Assembly (NCBI GenBank): GCA_964017185.1
Contig: OZ024879.1
Location: 25,547,456 to 25,611,455 of the forward strand
DNA: 64,000 nucleotides
Source of the DNA: Rugalucina vietnamica
Taxonomy: Eukaryota > Mollusca > Bivalvia > Lucinida > Lucinidae
Reading direction: 5' to 3'
Shown: positions 12,932 through 23,586 of the stretch, in pieces
Numbering within the stretch: the first letter of the stretch is position 1
Layout: each line of letters begins with the position of its first letter
Position numbers and translations under genes: made by a program
The notes under the pieces: model-generated
Databases searched by the model: none
What the model was told of the DNA's origin: nothing
Seen by the model: the letters and a program-made list of their open reading frames with translations, nothing else

Positions 12932-15900
12932 TTAAATTAGAGTTACATTGCTGGGCATCCCATATGTCGGGTCTGCCGCAACGATCAACTTAAGGATATC
13001 TTTGATTTTACTAGCCCATTTGGAGTTCAGTCCTGGCGTGTGTATAAGTTTCTGGTACAATGCAAAAGATAATTTACTTTGTTTGCCGGAAACAAGTCTA
13101 GCCCAGAAATTAATCATTCTTTCTTTTATAGTAAGTTCAATAGGATAACGGCCAAGTTCCGCATAAATCATATAGAGTGGTGTACTTTTACGAGCGTGTA
13201 GTATAGAACGAAGGAATTGGTTATGGATTGGTTCAAGAAGGCTACAGCTTTCAAATCCCCAGATTTCAGACGCATATGTGATGATAGGTAAAATTGTATT
13301 GTCGAATAATTTAAGTTGTAGGTCGATAGGGAGATCAAGGTTAGCTATTCGCATATTCAGTAAATGCATCGCTTTGTTTGCTTGTATTTTAATATGTTTT
13401 TGAGCGGTATGAAAGCTCCCAGAGGGCGCGAAGAAAATCCCTAGATATTTATACGACTTAACAATTTCAAGCTTAGTATTTCCTAAATAAAAGCTATATC
13501 GAGGAGTTCCACGCGTTCCAAAAATCATAATTTTTGATTTATCTCTATTAATGGTTAGTTTCCATGCATTACAGTAGGTATAGAAAGAATTCAAACATGC
13601 TTGGAAGTCGGCTGCATTATCTGCAAGGATAATCGTGTCGTCTGCATAAAGTAGAACGAATATTTTAATGAAAAAAGCAAAGTCGTCGGATGCAATATCG
13701 ATACTTATGCCATTGTGACGCTCTGTTGACATGAAATCTTCAAGATCATTTAAAAACATAGAGAATAAGATAGGCGACAGGTTGTCGCCTTGCCTGACAC
13801 CGCAATTCGTTGTGAAAAAAGACGACAATGTATTATTAACCGACACGCATGATTTAATATTATTGTACATGTTGCGGATTACTCTTAAAAAGTTACCATT
13901 AATTTCCTCAATTAAAAGTTTTCTCCACAGACCTACTCGCCATACCGAGTCAAATGCCTTGGAGAAGTCAATATATGAGCAAAACAATTTCTTTTTTTCA
14001 AATGCCATGATTTCTATAAGTGCGTGTAACGAGAAAATATGGTCGAGCGTAGAATAATTTTTCCTAAAGCCAGCTTGATTTTCTTGGAGTATTACATTTT
14101 CTTCAACATATTCATTAAGTCGTTCGCTAAGAAGGGAGGTAAAGAGTTTTCCGAGGCAGCTTAGCAGGGTTATAGGTCGGTAATTTGAGGGGTCGGTCGA
14201 TTCGCCCTTATTTTTGTATATAGGTTTAATAATTCCAATCAGCCATTGCTCCGGGATGTTACCAGTATTAAGTATAATGTTGAAAAGTGTTGTGTAAAGA
14301 GGAAGCATGCGCTCTTTAGTTAATTTGATATATTCGTTGAGTATGTTATCGAGTCCTGGTGACTTTGAGTTTTTCAATTTTCGGATGCATTTGTCGATCT
14401 CATAGGATGAGAATGGTCTATTTAAAAACTCTTCCGCGTTTGAAGGGTCAAATCCAAAATTATCTTGATTGTCATCATGAGTTTCCGAAGCAAACATATC
14501 CCTATAGTATTCAAAAAACTCGTTCGCATTGGGTGTTTCGTTATCGTTTTTATTCCGTTTTAGGCTGTTAAGATACTTCCAATATGATTTAGGGTCTTTA
14601 CTAGCCATATTTCGTAACCTTCTTTGCTTAGATTTCACATACTTATTTATGTATTTATTCATGGTTCTTTTATACAGCTTACTGGCAGATATCAGTTTTT
14701 CCCTATTTTCGTTATATCTATAATAACGGTGAACACGTTTCGCGAGATAATAATTTCTTCGAGCAGTTTTACAGTGATGACCAAACCAGGGTTTATTGTT
14801 CGAGTCAGTAGCAGGGTTATGTTGCGGAAAATTTGATTTTGTGCGGAGGGCAGCTTCATGAAATGTTTGTGTGATTTGAGATATAAAATCGTTAATTTCG
14901 GTCGTACTCGCTTGTTCGTGTTCTTGCATATTTTGCAGAAGCGCATCCATCTTTTCATAGTCAAAATTTTCTACATAAATTTTGTATTCGGTCTGTTTTA
15001 AGCACGGTTTTTTCGACGTATTACAATTTCGCGGTGTCTCCGTCTTGCAATTAGTCATCTTGAGTTCCAGATGTAAAAGGCGGTGTCCATCGGAGAACAC
15101 GCGGTCTAAGTCAATTATTTCAAAATCATGTAGCAAATTAAAGCATTTGGTTGTTACAATAGCATGATCGATGACAGACGCCTTGCGGAAAGTCAAAGCA
15201 CCAGTATTTTTGTCTTTACCAAATCGTCCATTGAGAATGCATAGATTAAGATTTTTGCAAACGTCAATTAATTGATAGCCAGTATTATTTTTCTTTTTGT
15301 CCATTGATGAACGCTTTGTTTTAATGCCTAATCTTTCCAATTCACATTTTTGGTCGTAAAATCTCACAGTTTCGTCATCAAAATGAAAGTGGTCAGATAG
15401 AAAGTTATCAGCAGATATAAAATCATCCAGTGTGCCAGTCTGGGCGTTAAAGTCGCCGAGCATAAGAAAAAGATCATGCTGGCTACGTAGTGACATGATA
15501 TCGCGTTCAAATAATTCAAATTCATCTTGATTAAAAAATCTCGATTGTTGTGGGGGTATATATACAGAAGCTAATATGATATCTTGTTCATAGTGGTGAT
15601 ATTGTCTAGACAAACTAAGGCATGCAATATAATCTGATTCTGTGTTAATGCGTTTTACGTACTTGGCTATACTATCATGTACTAGAAAACCCAGACCTCC
15701 AGATTTACGAATATACGACTGTCTACGAGGCTGGTTGAAATAAGTATATCCATCTATTGAAATAATATCATGAGAGTCAAGCTTAGTTTCAGCAAAGCAT
15801 AAAATTTTATGGTTCTTTATAAATGTCAAAAACTCTGGATACTGTATCCGTCTTTTTAAGCCACAGACGTTTAAAAACCCAATGCAAAAATTAGAATCTG

Positions 15901-16681
15901 TAACGTTACTTGGTTTCGTTTGAACTTGGGTTTTTACATGGCCACTTTTCATTGTACAACGGTCATTATTCCGTATTTGGTTATGAGAGTTTGAACCGAT
16001 TAAAGTGTTACTTATATTATTCAAATCAATACAGTTGTGTCTAGTACTATTTGTATTTACATGGTTTGTGTCACTCGAGGGGATTTCCCTTGGTACAACT
16101 GTTTGTTGGCTGAATTGGCTCTGCACGTTCGAATGATGCTCATATACACGTGACAGTTTTTCATTTTCACTCGTAGGTTTTGTGGTAGGTTTTTCCTGTA
16201 AACTCGTACGGGGATTATGTTCACTCGTACAATTTGCGTGTACACTCGTAGGTTTATCATGGACACTCAAAGGATTTTCATATGCATTATTTCCATATGA
16301 ATACATTGGGCTTGTAGTGTTTTCATGTACTTTCGTAAATGATTCATGCACACTCGATAATTTTTCTTTTACACTCGTATAGTTTTGAAGAACGCTAGCT
16401 GTATTTTCATGTATACACATGGGGTTCATCATAGGGATTTCATTTTTGTTGGTTTTATGCTTTTTATCGGATTTCATGGTTCTAATGGGTTTCGAATCTG
16501 TATATTTTGTTTCACACATGGTGTGTTTATTGGTTATCATGGGGTTAACGCTCGGTCGTTTCTGGGTTCCATTGACATACATCTTGGGAATGTTCATAGG
16601 CTTGGCATCAGTTAATATAGAGCTTAGGTCACTCATATAATTTTCATTTTCACTTAATGAGGATCTTGTTTTAATAATCAT
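12932..16681 (-). CDS. LINE ORF2: AP endonuclease - reverse transcriptase
   Basis: 1249 residues. Residues ~1-265 are a low-complexity Thr/Ser/Asn/His region with degenerate short repeats (SVHE, TSVH). An APE-type endonuclease follows (GFLNVCGLK, FAETKLD, ASVYIPPQQ, MLGDFNAQTG, FSDGHR). After a basic linker comes RT (PIYKNKGE, NYRPITLLSCLGKLF, QAGFRKNYST, IDFSKAFDSVW, GVRQGDNLSPILFS) with the catalytic YADD, then a thumb-like tail with NKYLGIFF-type and LPIDLQLKLFD motifs. The endonuclease nicks target DNA and RT copies the RNA onto it. The normal C-terminal finger is displaced by a frameshift. The start is uncertain because the N-terminal repeats blur the boundary. Confidence 0.9.
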   Translation of the reverse strand: MIIKTRSSLSENENYMSDLSSILTDAKPMNIPKMYVNGTQKRPSVNPMITNKHTMCETKYTDSKPIRTMKSDKKHKTNKNEIPMMNPMCIHENTASVLQNYTSVKEKLSSVHESFTKVHENTTSPMYSYGNNAYENPLSVHDKPTSVHANCTSEHNPRTSLQEKPTTKPTSENEKLSRVYEHHSNVQSQFSQQTVVPREIPSSDTNHVNTNSTRHNCIDLNNISNTLIGSNSHNQIRNNDRCTMKSGHVKTQVQTKPSNVTDSNFCIGFLNVCGLKRRIQYPEFLTFIKNHKILCFAETKLDSHDIISIDGYTYFNQPRRQSYIRKSGGLGFLVHDSIAKYVKRINTESDYIACLSLSRQYHHYEQDIILASVYIPPQQSRFFNQDEFELFERDIMSLRSQHDLFLMLGDFNAQTGTLDDFISADNFLSDHFHFDDETVRFYDQKCELERLGIKTKRSSMDKKKNNTGYQLIDVCKNLNLCILNGRFGKDKNTGALTFRKASVIDHAIVTTKCFNLLHDFEIIDLDRVFSDGHRLLHLELKMTNCKTETPRNCNTSKKPCLKQTEYKIYVENFDYEKMDALLQNMQEHEQASTTEINDFISQITQTFHEAALRTKSNFPQHNPATDSNNKPWFGHHCKTARRNYYLAKRVHRYYRYNENREKLISASKLYKRTMNKYINKYVKSKQRRLRNMASKDPKSYWKYLNSLKRNKNDNETPNANEFFEYYRDMFASETHDDNQDNFGFDPSNAEEFLNRPFSSYEIDKCIRKLKNSKSPGLDNILNEYIKLTKERMLPLYTTLFNIILNTGNIPEQWLIGIIKPIYKNKGESTDPSNYRPITLLSCLGKLFTSLLSERLNEYVEENVILQENQAGFRKNYSTLDHIFSLHALIEIMAFEKKKLFCSYIDFSKAFDSVWRVGLWRKLLIEEINGNFLRVIRNMYNNIKSCVSVNNTLSSFFTTNCGVRQGDNLSPILFSMFLNDLEDFMSTERHNGISIDIASDDFAFFIKIFVLLYADDTIILADNAADFQACLNSFYTYCNAWKLTINRDKSKIMIFGTRGTPRYSFYLGNTKLEIVKSYKYLGIFFAPSGSFHTAQKHIKIQANKAMHLLNMRIANLDLPIDLQLKLFDNTILPIITYASEIWGFESCSLLEPIHNQFLRSILHARKSTPLYMIYAELGRYPIELTIKERMINFWARLVSGKQSKLSFALYQKLIHTPGLNSKWASKIKDILKLIVAADPTYGMPSNVTLI

Positions 16682-16874
16682 TAAAGTGTACTTGTTTCAA
16701 ATCATTTCTCGTAGCATATTGATTGGCACTAGTGTTTGTTTCATTTGAAATGTTTATATGATTTCTATGGGTATTTGCATGATTTTTATTGTCACTGTCC
16801 TGAATGTTGATCATTACCGTGGGGAATTTTGAATGTTTTGGGGGCAGTGTCATTGTGGGTGCCTCCCTCAGGTC

Positions 16875-18197
16875 TCATTTGTCTTTAGTTTTAGGGCTTG
16901 GATTGGCAGTATTGGTCGGGGTTTGGTTTGACACTTCTACATGTAACTTCATTGGGGCTCTTTGTTCGCTCTTGGATCTAGGTTGGGAATTGTCACTCAT
17001 TTCAACAGGTCGGCTTTCCCTTTTTGATGCGCCTTGGCTGCACATATGCTCCAATAAGCGTCCCATGGCTACGTCGTACGCGGTATTTGTTGGGTCAGGC
17101 CCTCCGCTAGCTGTTGGTTCAACTGTACTATCATTGGGTGCAGGGGGTTCCGTTTCCGCAGACAAGTGTGAGCTTTCCATATCAGACTCCTGTGATCGAT
17201 CGTCATCCGGCTGGGCATCAGGCTCGCCGGACGGGCCTGGAGCGGCAGAATCTCTTACTTGGGCATCTCTTGGCATTGGTGTTTTCCCGCCGCTACATCG
17301 TGACATACTTAATACCTCGCGCCAGTCAGGGAACAAGTCTTTTACTATACGGTTCCCAACCACCAGTTTTGCAGGAAAACCTATGTACACAGCAAGATTA
17401 GGGTGCTTATTACGTTCTGCCTTGTAAAGTGGCCATAATTCAGACCGGGCATCGTTGATCTCCTTCGGGAAATCCTTATTGATTCCGATTGATTTGCCTT
17501 GAAGTTTATTGGCATTGTCCAAGATTATTTGTACGTCTTTGAAATCCCTGAGGCAAACTATAATTGGTCGAGGGGAAGGGGGACGCTGACTTTGTCCCAC
17601 CGTACGGCGACGTCGTCTATTAATCGGACCCAACCTGTGAGCCCGTTGTATGACGGGATCATAGTCAAGACGAAGATCATTCCTCAGAATTTCTCGAATT
17701 TTCTCCTCGCAGTCTTCGCTGTCAGGGTTTAGGCTCTCACCAACGCCTCGGAAAATTAAGTTATTTCGCCTGCTTCTAGCTTCGGCATCAATACTTTTAT
17801 ACTCAAGGAGTTTCAATCTATTTTCATTGAAGGACATTTGTTTGTTTATATGACTAATATTGTTCTCAGCCGTGGTCACTGAACTTGCACTCAGTCCCAG
17901 TTCAAAAAGTGCGACGAGCTTTTCGTCGCCGGACATAGCTATGAATTCTTCCTTCGTGATTTGAGGGCAAGAAGGGACTGTTTGAGCAGGGCTTTCGTTG
18001 TAAGAGTCCTTATATCTACCCCCTGTAGAACGCCGGCGTCGCTTACCCTCTTTTACAGTCCACTCATCACCACTAGCCTCATCAGAAAGAACGCTATATC
18101 TACCGCTATACCCTCCTCGGCCACGACCACTATATCCGCCATACCCGCCTCGCCTGTCTTGGAATGCCATTTTACCCTCAAAAGTCCGTAATTTCAC
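16875..18197 (-). CDS. LINE ORF1: RGG-box / RRM-like RNA-binding protein
   Basis: 440 residues from the first Met; the Met at residue 10 (MAFQDRRGGYGG) may be the true start. An N-terminal Gly/Arg/Tyr-rich RGG-like stretch (~13-33) and a basic patch (KEGKRRRR) precede a predicted helical segment (~85-130). A conserved region follows that resembles L1-type ORF1 RNA-binding domains: ARSRRNNLIFRGVGE, REILRNDLRLD, RAHRLGP, RPIIVCLRDF, NANKLQGKSIGI and LWPLYKAERN. The C-terminus is acidic and Ser/Pro-rich, likely disordered. It probably coats LINE RNA and acts as a chaperone. It precedes ORF2 by ~190 bp on the same strand and is open throughout. Confidence 0.85.
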   Translation of the reverse strand: MKLRTFEGKMAFQDRRGGYGGYSGRGRGGYSGRYSVLSDEASGDEWTVKEGKRRRRSTGGRYKDSYNESPAQTVPSCPQITKEEFIAMSGDEKLVALFELGLSASSVTTAENNISHINKQMSFNENRLKLLEYKSIDAEARSRRNNLIFRGVGESLNPDSEDCEEKIREILRNDLRLDYDPVIQRAHRLGPINRRRRRTVGQSQRPPSPRPIIVCLRDFKDVQIILDNANKLQGKSIGINKDFPKEINDARSELWPLYKAERNKHPNLAVYIGFPAKLVVGNRIVKDLFPDWREVLSMSRCSGGKTPMPRDAQVRDSAAPGPSGEPDAQPDDDRSQESDMESSHLSAETEPPAPNDSTVEPTASGGPDPTNTAYDVAMGRLLEHMCSQGASKRESRPVEMSDNSQPRSKSEQRAPMKLHVEVSNQTPTNTANPSPKTKDK

Positions 18198-18358
18198 AAG
18201 AATTCAAACGACCGTCAGCAGCTTAATCACTCTGGAACTGTCTGTGACACTCTAGTTCAAGCAATACCACACAGTTACAACGTAATTCACACAAATGTCC
18301 CAAAAAGTCTCAGAGCAAATAAAAACATGCCGCCATGTCTCAAGGGCCACAACTCTCA

Positions 18359-18367
18359 TACATAACA
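18359..18367 (-). repeat. LTR-B, last nine bases beyond the LINE
   Basis: TACATAACA matches the terminal nine bases of LTR-A and LTR-C and leads straight into the polypurine tract of copy 2 at 18368. It shows that the LINE landed nine bases from the LTR end. Confidence 0.88.
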
Positions 18368-18514
18368 CTTCCCCTCTTCAAAGAAAAGAAAGTTTTATAA
18401 AATAAAGCTTTCTTTTGCAATACTGGATAATTGTATACAATATGTTTAGCAAAATTTGTGCAAAACTAATCAAATACAACAGCACAAAGCTGGACATCAG
18501 CATTGTAGAGGCAC

Positions 18515-21500
18515 TTAAGCTCTGCTTAGGGTGTCTGGAATGATATTATCTCTTCCTCGGATATGTCTGATGTCAAGATTGTGCTCTTGCAACATGAGAC
18601 TCCACCTGAGTAAACGCTGGTTCTTGTTTTTCATTTTATGTATGAAAGTCAGTGGATTGTGGTCACTGAAGACAACACTTGGTGCATGCGAAGAAGCTAA
18701 GTAAACTTCAATGTGCTGAAGCGCAAGGATTAGAGATAGGCATTCTTTCTCTATGGTAGAGTAATTTCTCTGATGCTTGTTAAACTTTTTGGAAAAATAA
18801 CAAACAGGATGGTCAACACCATTGTCATCTTCTTGCAACAATACACTGCCTGCACCAACATCACTGGCATCTACAGCCAACTTGAACTCTTTGTCAAAAC
18901 TTGGTGCACTTCTAAGTATGGCCTTGAGCTTATCAAATGACTTCTGGCAGTCATCCGTCCAAACATACTTGGCCTTCTTACCAAGCAAGTTTGTCAGAGG
19001 CTCAGCTATAGCCGAGAAGTTGTTGCAGAATTTCCTGTAATATCCAGCCATACCCAGAAAGCGCATCAGTTGTCTTTTGCTAGTAGGTACAGGAAAATCC
19101 GAGATAGCCTCAACTTTAGCTTCTACAGGTTTTACCTGACCTTGACCTACAATGTGTCCAAGAAATGTCAAGTTTGCATGGCAAAATTCACTTTTTGCCA
19201 AGTTCACAGTTAGTTTAGCATCACTTAGCCGGTCAAAGAATGTTCTGATTGTCTGCAAGTGTTGTTACCACTCCTCACTGAAGATAATAGCGTCGTCGAT
19301 ATAGGCTTTATAGCCATCCAGATTGGAAATCAAACTGTTGACCAGCCGCTGAAAAGTCGCAGGCGAGTTCTTCATTCCAAATGGCATGACTTTATACTGG
19401 TACAGTCCATCTGGTGTAACAAATGCCGAGATCTCCTTTGCTCTGTCTGTGAGGGGTATCTGCCAAAATCCCTTTAGCAGATCGAACTTTGTAACATACT
19501 TGGCATGTCCAATATTATCAATGCAGTCATCGATTCGTGGGATGGGAAAAGTGTCTGTTTTAGTGACAGAATTGACTTTTCGATAGTCTGTGCACATTCT
19601 AAATGTCCCGTCTGGCTTTGGTACAAGAATACAAGGAGAACTCCATTCACTTTGGCTGGGTTCAATGAAATCATTGTCCAGCAAATATTGAACTTCTTCC
19701 CTGAGATATTGCTGTTTTACAGGGTTCATTCTGTAAGGATGTTGCTTTACAGGTTTTGAACCTTCAATAATGTCAACATCATGATAGATTTTGTCAGTTC
19801 TGGATGGAATGTCCGGAAATAAGTGCTCATATTCGAGAACTAACTGTTTCAGTTCAAGTCTTTTGTCTGAATCAAGGTGAGACAGTTTCTGATCAAGATT
19901 CTGTAGTATGTCAGAATTCTGGAGTTTCGATGACGAGGGATCAGATTTCTCTAAGTTGAAGTCCTCAGAGTCCATTTGATTTTGTTCATGAGGGACAGAA
20001 TTAACTATATTTACTGATGAAATAACAGAACTATCCCTATCAATATACTTCTTGAGCATATTAATGTGACATAGCTGTTTTTGCTTGCGCCTCCCAGGAG
20101 TGTTAACAATGTAATTCACGTCACTTAACTTTTTATCAACAGTATACGGGCCATAATATCTAGCTTGTAAAGGTCTGCCAGGAATGGGCAAGAGAGCAAG
20201 TACCTTGTCTCCAGGTTCAAAATTTCTGTCTTTGGCATTTTCATCATAACGAATCTTCATTTTGCTTTGAGCAGATTTGAGATTGGACTGAGCTGCATCA
20301 CAGGCCTTTGATAGTCTGTTTTTGAAATCAGACACATACTGAAGTAAGTTCAAAGAACTGTCATCATCTGAGAGAAATTTCTCTTTTAGAAGTTTTAACG
20401 GTCCACGTACAGTGTGCCCAAAAACAAGCTCAAATGGGCTGAGCCCCAGAGACTCTTGTACAGATTCTCTTACAGCAAATAGAAGCAAGTGTATGCCTTC
20501 ATCCCAATCTTTTTCAGTGTCAAAGCAGTAAGATCTGATCATGTTTTTCAAAGTTTGATGGAATCTTTCTAAGGCACCTTGGCTTTCAGGGTGGTAAGCC
20601 GATGACTTGTATTGCTTAATTCCAAGTTCGTACATGACTTGCTGAAAAATTCCTGACATAAAATTTGAGCCCTGGTCTGACTGGATAGATTTTGGGAGGC
20701 CTACAAATGTGAAGAACGTCACAAGTGCATTAACTATTGTTTTAGCCTTGATATTTCTGAGTGGGATAGCTTCAGGAAAGCGAGTTGAAGCACACATTAT
20801 GGTCAGAAGATATTCACAACCTTTCTTTGTTTTGGGTAAGGGACCTACACAATCAATAATCACTCTGCTGAAAGGTTCATCAAAGGCAGGAATGGGCTGC
20901 AATTGAGCTTTTGGAATGGTCTGATTGGGTTTTCCTACCATTTGACAAGTGTGGCAGGATTTGCAATGCTGTGAAACATCAGATTTTAATCCTGGCCAGT
21001 AGAAATGATTTAGAATCTTGTGATAGGTCTTATTTACACCTAAATGGCCTGACATGGGTGTTTCATGAGCCAAGTTTAAGATTTCAGGGCGATAAACCCT
21101 AGGGATCACAATTTGGTGGTTAACAGTCCACTCATCTTCTGCTGAGACATCTGGAGGACGCCATTTTCGCATTAATATGCCATTTTTGACATAATAGCAA
21201 ACAGGGACCTGGGATATTTCTTTTTCATCTAAAGCCCTTTCAAATAAAGGCGAGATCTCAGAATCACTGTGTTGTTCTTTACAAAGCTGTGACCTTGACA
21301 TCTGGTCATGACCTTGATCGTTTGACGTTGAGGGTGAAAGGTCATTTTCTGACCCCGACCTTGGATTGCTAGGGTCAGTCTGAATATCAGACTGACTAGG
21401 GGAAAGAGATGTTGAAATCTCTTTATTAAAGGACTGACCTATCAAAGTGTCAGTTAAATTTATGTCCTGCATCCCATCATATAATTTGGCTTTCTTAGCC

Positions 21501-21640
21501 ATTGCCCTAGTAACAGCACAAGAAGGGTAAAGGTCAGGAATTTCCTGCTCAATGCGATCAGGCGGTTGATCAACACATGGTGTGCTGGTCAAAAGTGGGT
21601 TTACCACAACCTTATCTCCTGCCAAATCATTGCCTAACAG
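18515..21640 (-). pseudogene. pol: Gypsy copy 2 pol region: integrase - RT - RNase H (broken)
   Basis: It carries the same domain series as copy 1: H2C2 finger, D,D35E integrase, GPY/F-like segment, RT with YIDDAIIF, RNase H with LAVDASDVGAG and the DTLSRA tail. The region is broken and presumed non-functional. Its value lies in confirming the INT-RT-RH order in a second copy, which rules out a rearrangement private to copy 1. Confidence 0.88.
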
Positions 21641-23473
21641 CAAGTGAACACCTTTAAAGGATAAGGTCTAGTACCTACAGCCACGGGACCTGTTACTAAG
21701 TCAGAGGACAAATAGATATTATGGAGGGGTACGTTAACAAATCCACACTCTACGCCCTGGATAAGGACACTTGTCCCAGAAGAAGACTTCTCGGAAAATG
21801 GCAAGGTATCTGCCAAGATAAGGGATTGAGAAGCTCCGGTATCTCGTAAGATTTTGATAGGGGTAGACTGGGCAGAGTCACTGTTAAGTGACACAAAACC
21901 ATCTGATAAGAATGGTTCATAAATCTCCATAATAGAATCCTCAGAGACTGACTCTTTACAAGTTCTGGTCAGTATAGGGTTTTCTTCCTGGATACAAGAC
22001 TGTGGTTTAGCCTTTAAGGAGGTGAGACCTGTCGGTTTAGCACTCTCTAGATTTTCTCTTTCTTTCTTTCGTTTCAGTGCCAAACATTCAGAAATAATGT
22101 GGCCAGTTTTCTTACAATAATTACAAATTGGCTGGGATAAGGGATTTTGTCCTTTGTTTTCACTAGAAAATTTGGGTTTTGGACTGGAATTGTCAGTTGG
22201 ATTACTGGGATTGGCTTTGTGACCGGACTGAAGGGAATATGGTTTTGACTGAGGGGTAATTTGCTTTGATTGAGGGTTATATGGTTTCCTAGGATATGGC
22301 TTGTTGACAAATGAAGCCTTATGAGTCAAAGCATAGTCATCAGCTAAACGTGCTGCTGTTTCCAAGTTTTCAACTTCTCTTTCGTTCAAGAAAGCCTTAA
22401 CATCAGAATTTATGCACCGTTTGAATTCCTCAACAAGCATGAGCTGCCTTAGCTTTGCATGATCAGAACCTACTTTCTTTGAAGAACACCATCTATCAAA
22501 TAGTTGCTCTTTTGTTCTAGCAAACTCAACATGAGTCTGGTCATGTTCTTTTCTACAGTCTCTAAATTTCTGCCTGTATGCCTCAGGGACCAGCTCATAA
22601 GCCTTAAGAATAAATTCCTTTACTGTATCATAATCTGAGCTTTGCTCAAGAGAAAGCTGAGTGTAAATTTCTCGAGCTTTACCAATTACAACACTTTGCA
22701 AAAGCAAGGTCCAGTGCTCTCTTGGCCATTTCAAGTTTTCTGCCACCTTCTCAAAATGTAAGAAATATTTGTCAACCTCTTTTTCTTGAAATGGAGGAAC
22801 GAGACGAATGTGTTTTGTGACATCAAATACTGTACTAGTAGCCAAAGGCAAAGATTTTGATTTTGATTTGTCATTAAGTTCAATTTCCTTCATTCTTAAC
22901 TGAAATTGCCTTCCTCTTTCTTTTTCTTCAATTTCAAATTTAAATTTTTCTTTTTCAATTTCAAGCCTTTCTCCTCTTTCTAATTTTTCTTTTTCTTTTT
23001 CTAACTCAATTTTTTCTCATTCTAATTCTCTTTGTTTTTCCTTCTCTCGTTCTTCCATTTCTAACTTTTGTTTATCCATTCTTTCTTCCCGTTCTAAAGT
23101 TTCCAATCTTATTCTTTCTTCCCTTTCGGCCTTTTCTGCCCTTATTCTTTCATCCCGTTCTAAAGTTTCCAACCTTATTCTTTCTTCATACTCAAATTTT
23201 AGTTTTTCCATCTCAATTTGTCTTTTGATTTCTAGTTCCCTCAACTGCAAGTCAGTCTGAGTGACTAGAATCTGAGAAGTAGCTGAGCAATCAAAAATTT
23301 CCTCGTCAACAAAAAAACTGAATCAAAATGTTCTTAATTTCATGTTTTAACATGGAAGTCTTGATATTTGACAACCCATAATGATCAACTATGTCTAAGA
23401 GGTCACTCTTTTTGGCCTTATCTAACAGCTCCTGAGAAGGCGCAGCAATAAAGTCACTTAGTTTGAATGACAT
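21640..23473 (-). pseudogene. gag: Gypsy copy 2 gag-protease region (broken)
   Basis: This is the same layout as copy 1: SFKLSDF-like N-terminus, Glu/Arg-rich predicted coiled coil, SCAN-like capsid (LQSVVIGKAREIY), CCHC knuckle (CNYCKKTGHIISEC) and a DTGAS protease motif. It is broken in a few places, mostly in the low-complexity coiled-coil part, so no complete product is expected. Confidence 0.85.
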
Positions 23474-23586
23474 TGTTGCTTTTTGCTGGCTTTAGCTATT
23501 TAAACAGCAAACAGTGAAGATACTTTAGAATTTTAAATAAATTTGGTGCACAAGAAATTTCAATCCCGGACTCGAACCCTCAATTC

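Larger units (their letters stand above)
10708..18350 (-). mobile_element. Full-length APE-type non-LTR retrotransposon (LINE) inside LTR-B
   Basis: A 7,643-bp insertion with ORF1 and ORF2 on the minus strand. It is flanked by AACTGTCA (10700-10707) and AACTCTCA (18351-18358), an 8-bp target duplication with one mismatch. Its 3' end carries AATAAA followed by a (CTGT)n tetranucleotide tail, read as GACA repeats at 10708-10727 on the plus strand. A 5' UTR of about 150 bp, two ORFs and a ~1.77-kb 3' region are present, so it is not 5'-truncated. The domain set (APE endonuclease, RT, C-terminal CCHC-type finger, RRM-like ORF1) fits the jockey/CR1 part of the LINE tree; I do not assign a finer clade. 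Confidence 0.9.
18368..23586 (-). mobile_element. Gypsy copy 2, internal region (GMR1-like, fossil)
   Basis: A 5.2-kb internal region between LTR-B and LTR-C, closely matching copy 1 in length and sequence and in the same orientation. The gene order is gag-protease then integrase-RT-RNase H. It is broken, with about three to five interruptions by eye, so more decayed than copy 1. The two internal regions otherwise differ by scattered substitutions only, so both are recent. Confidence 0.9.
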
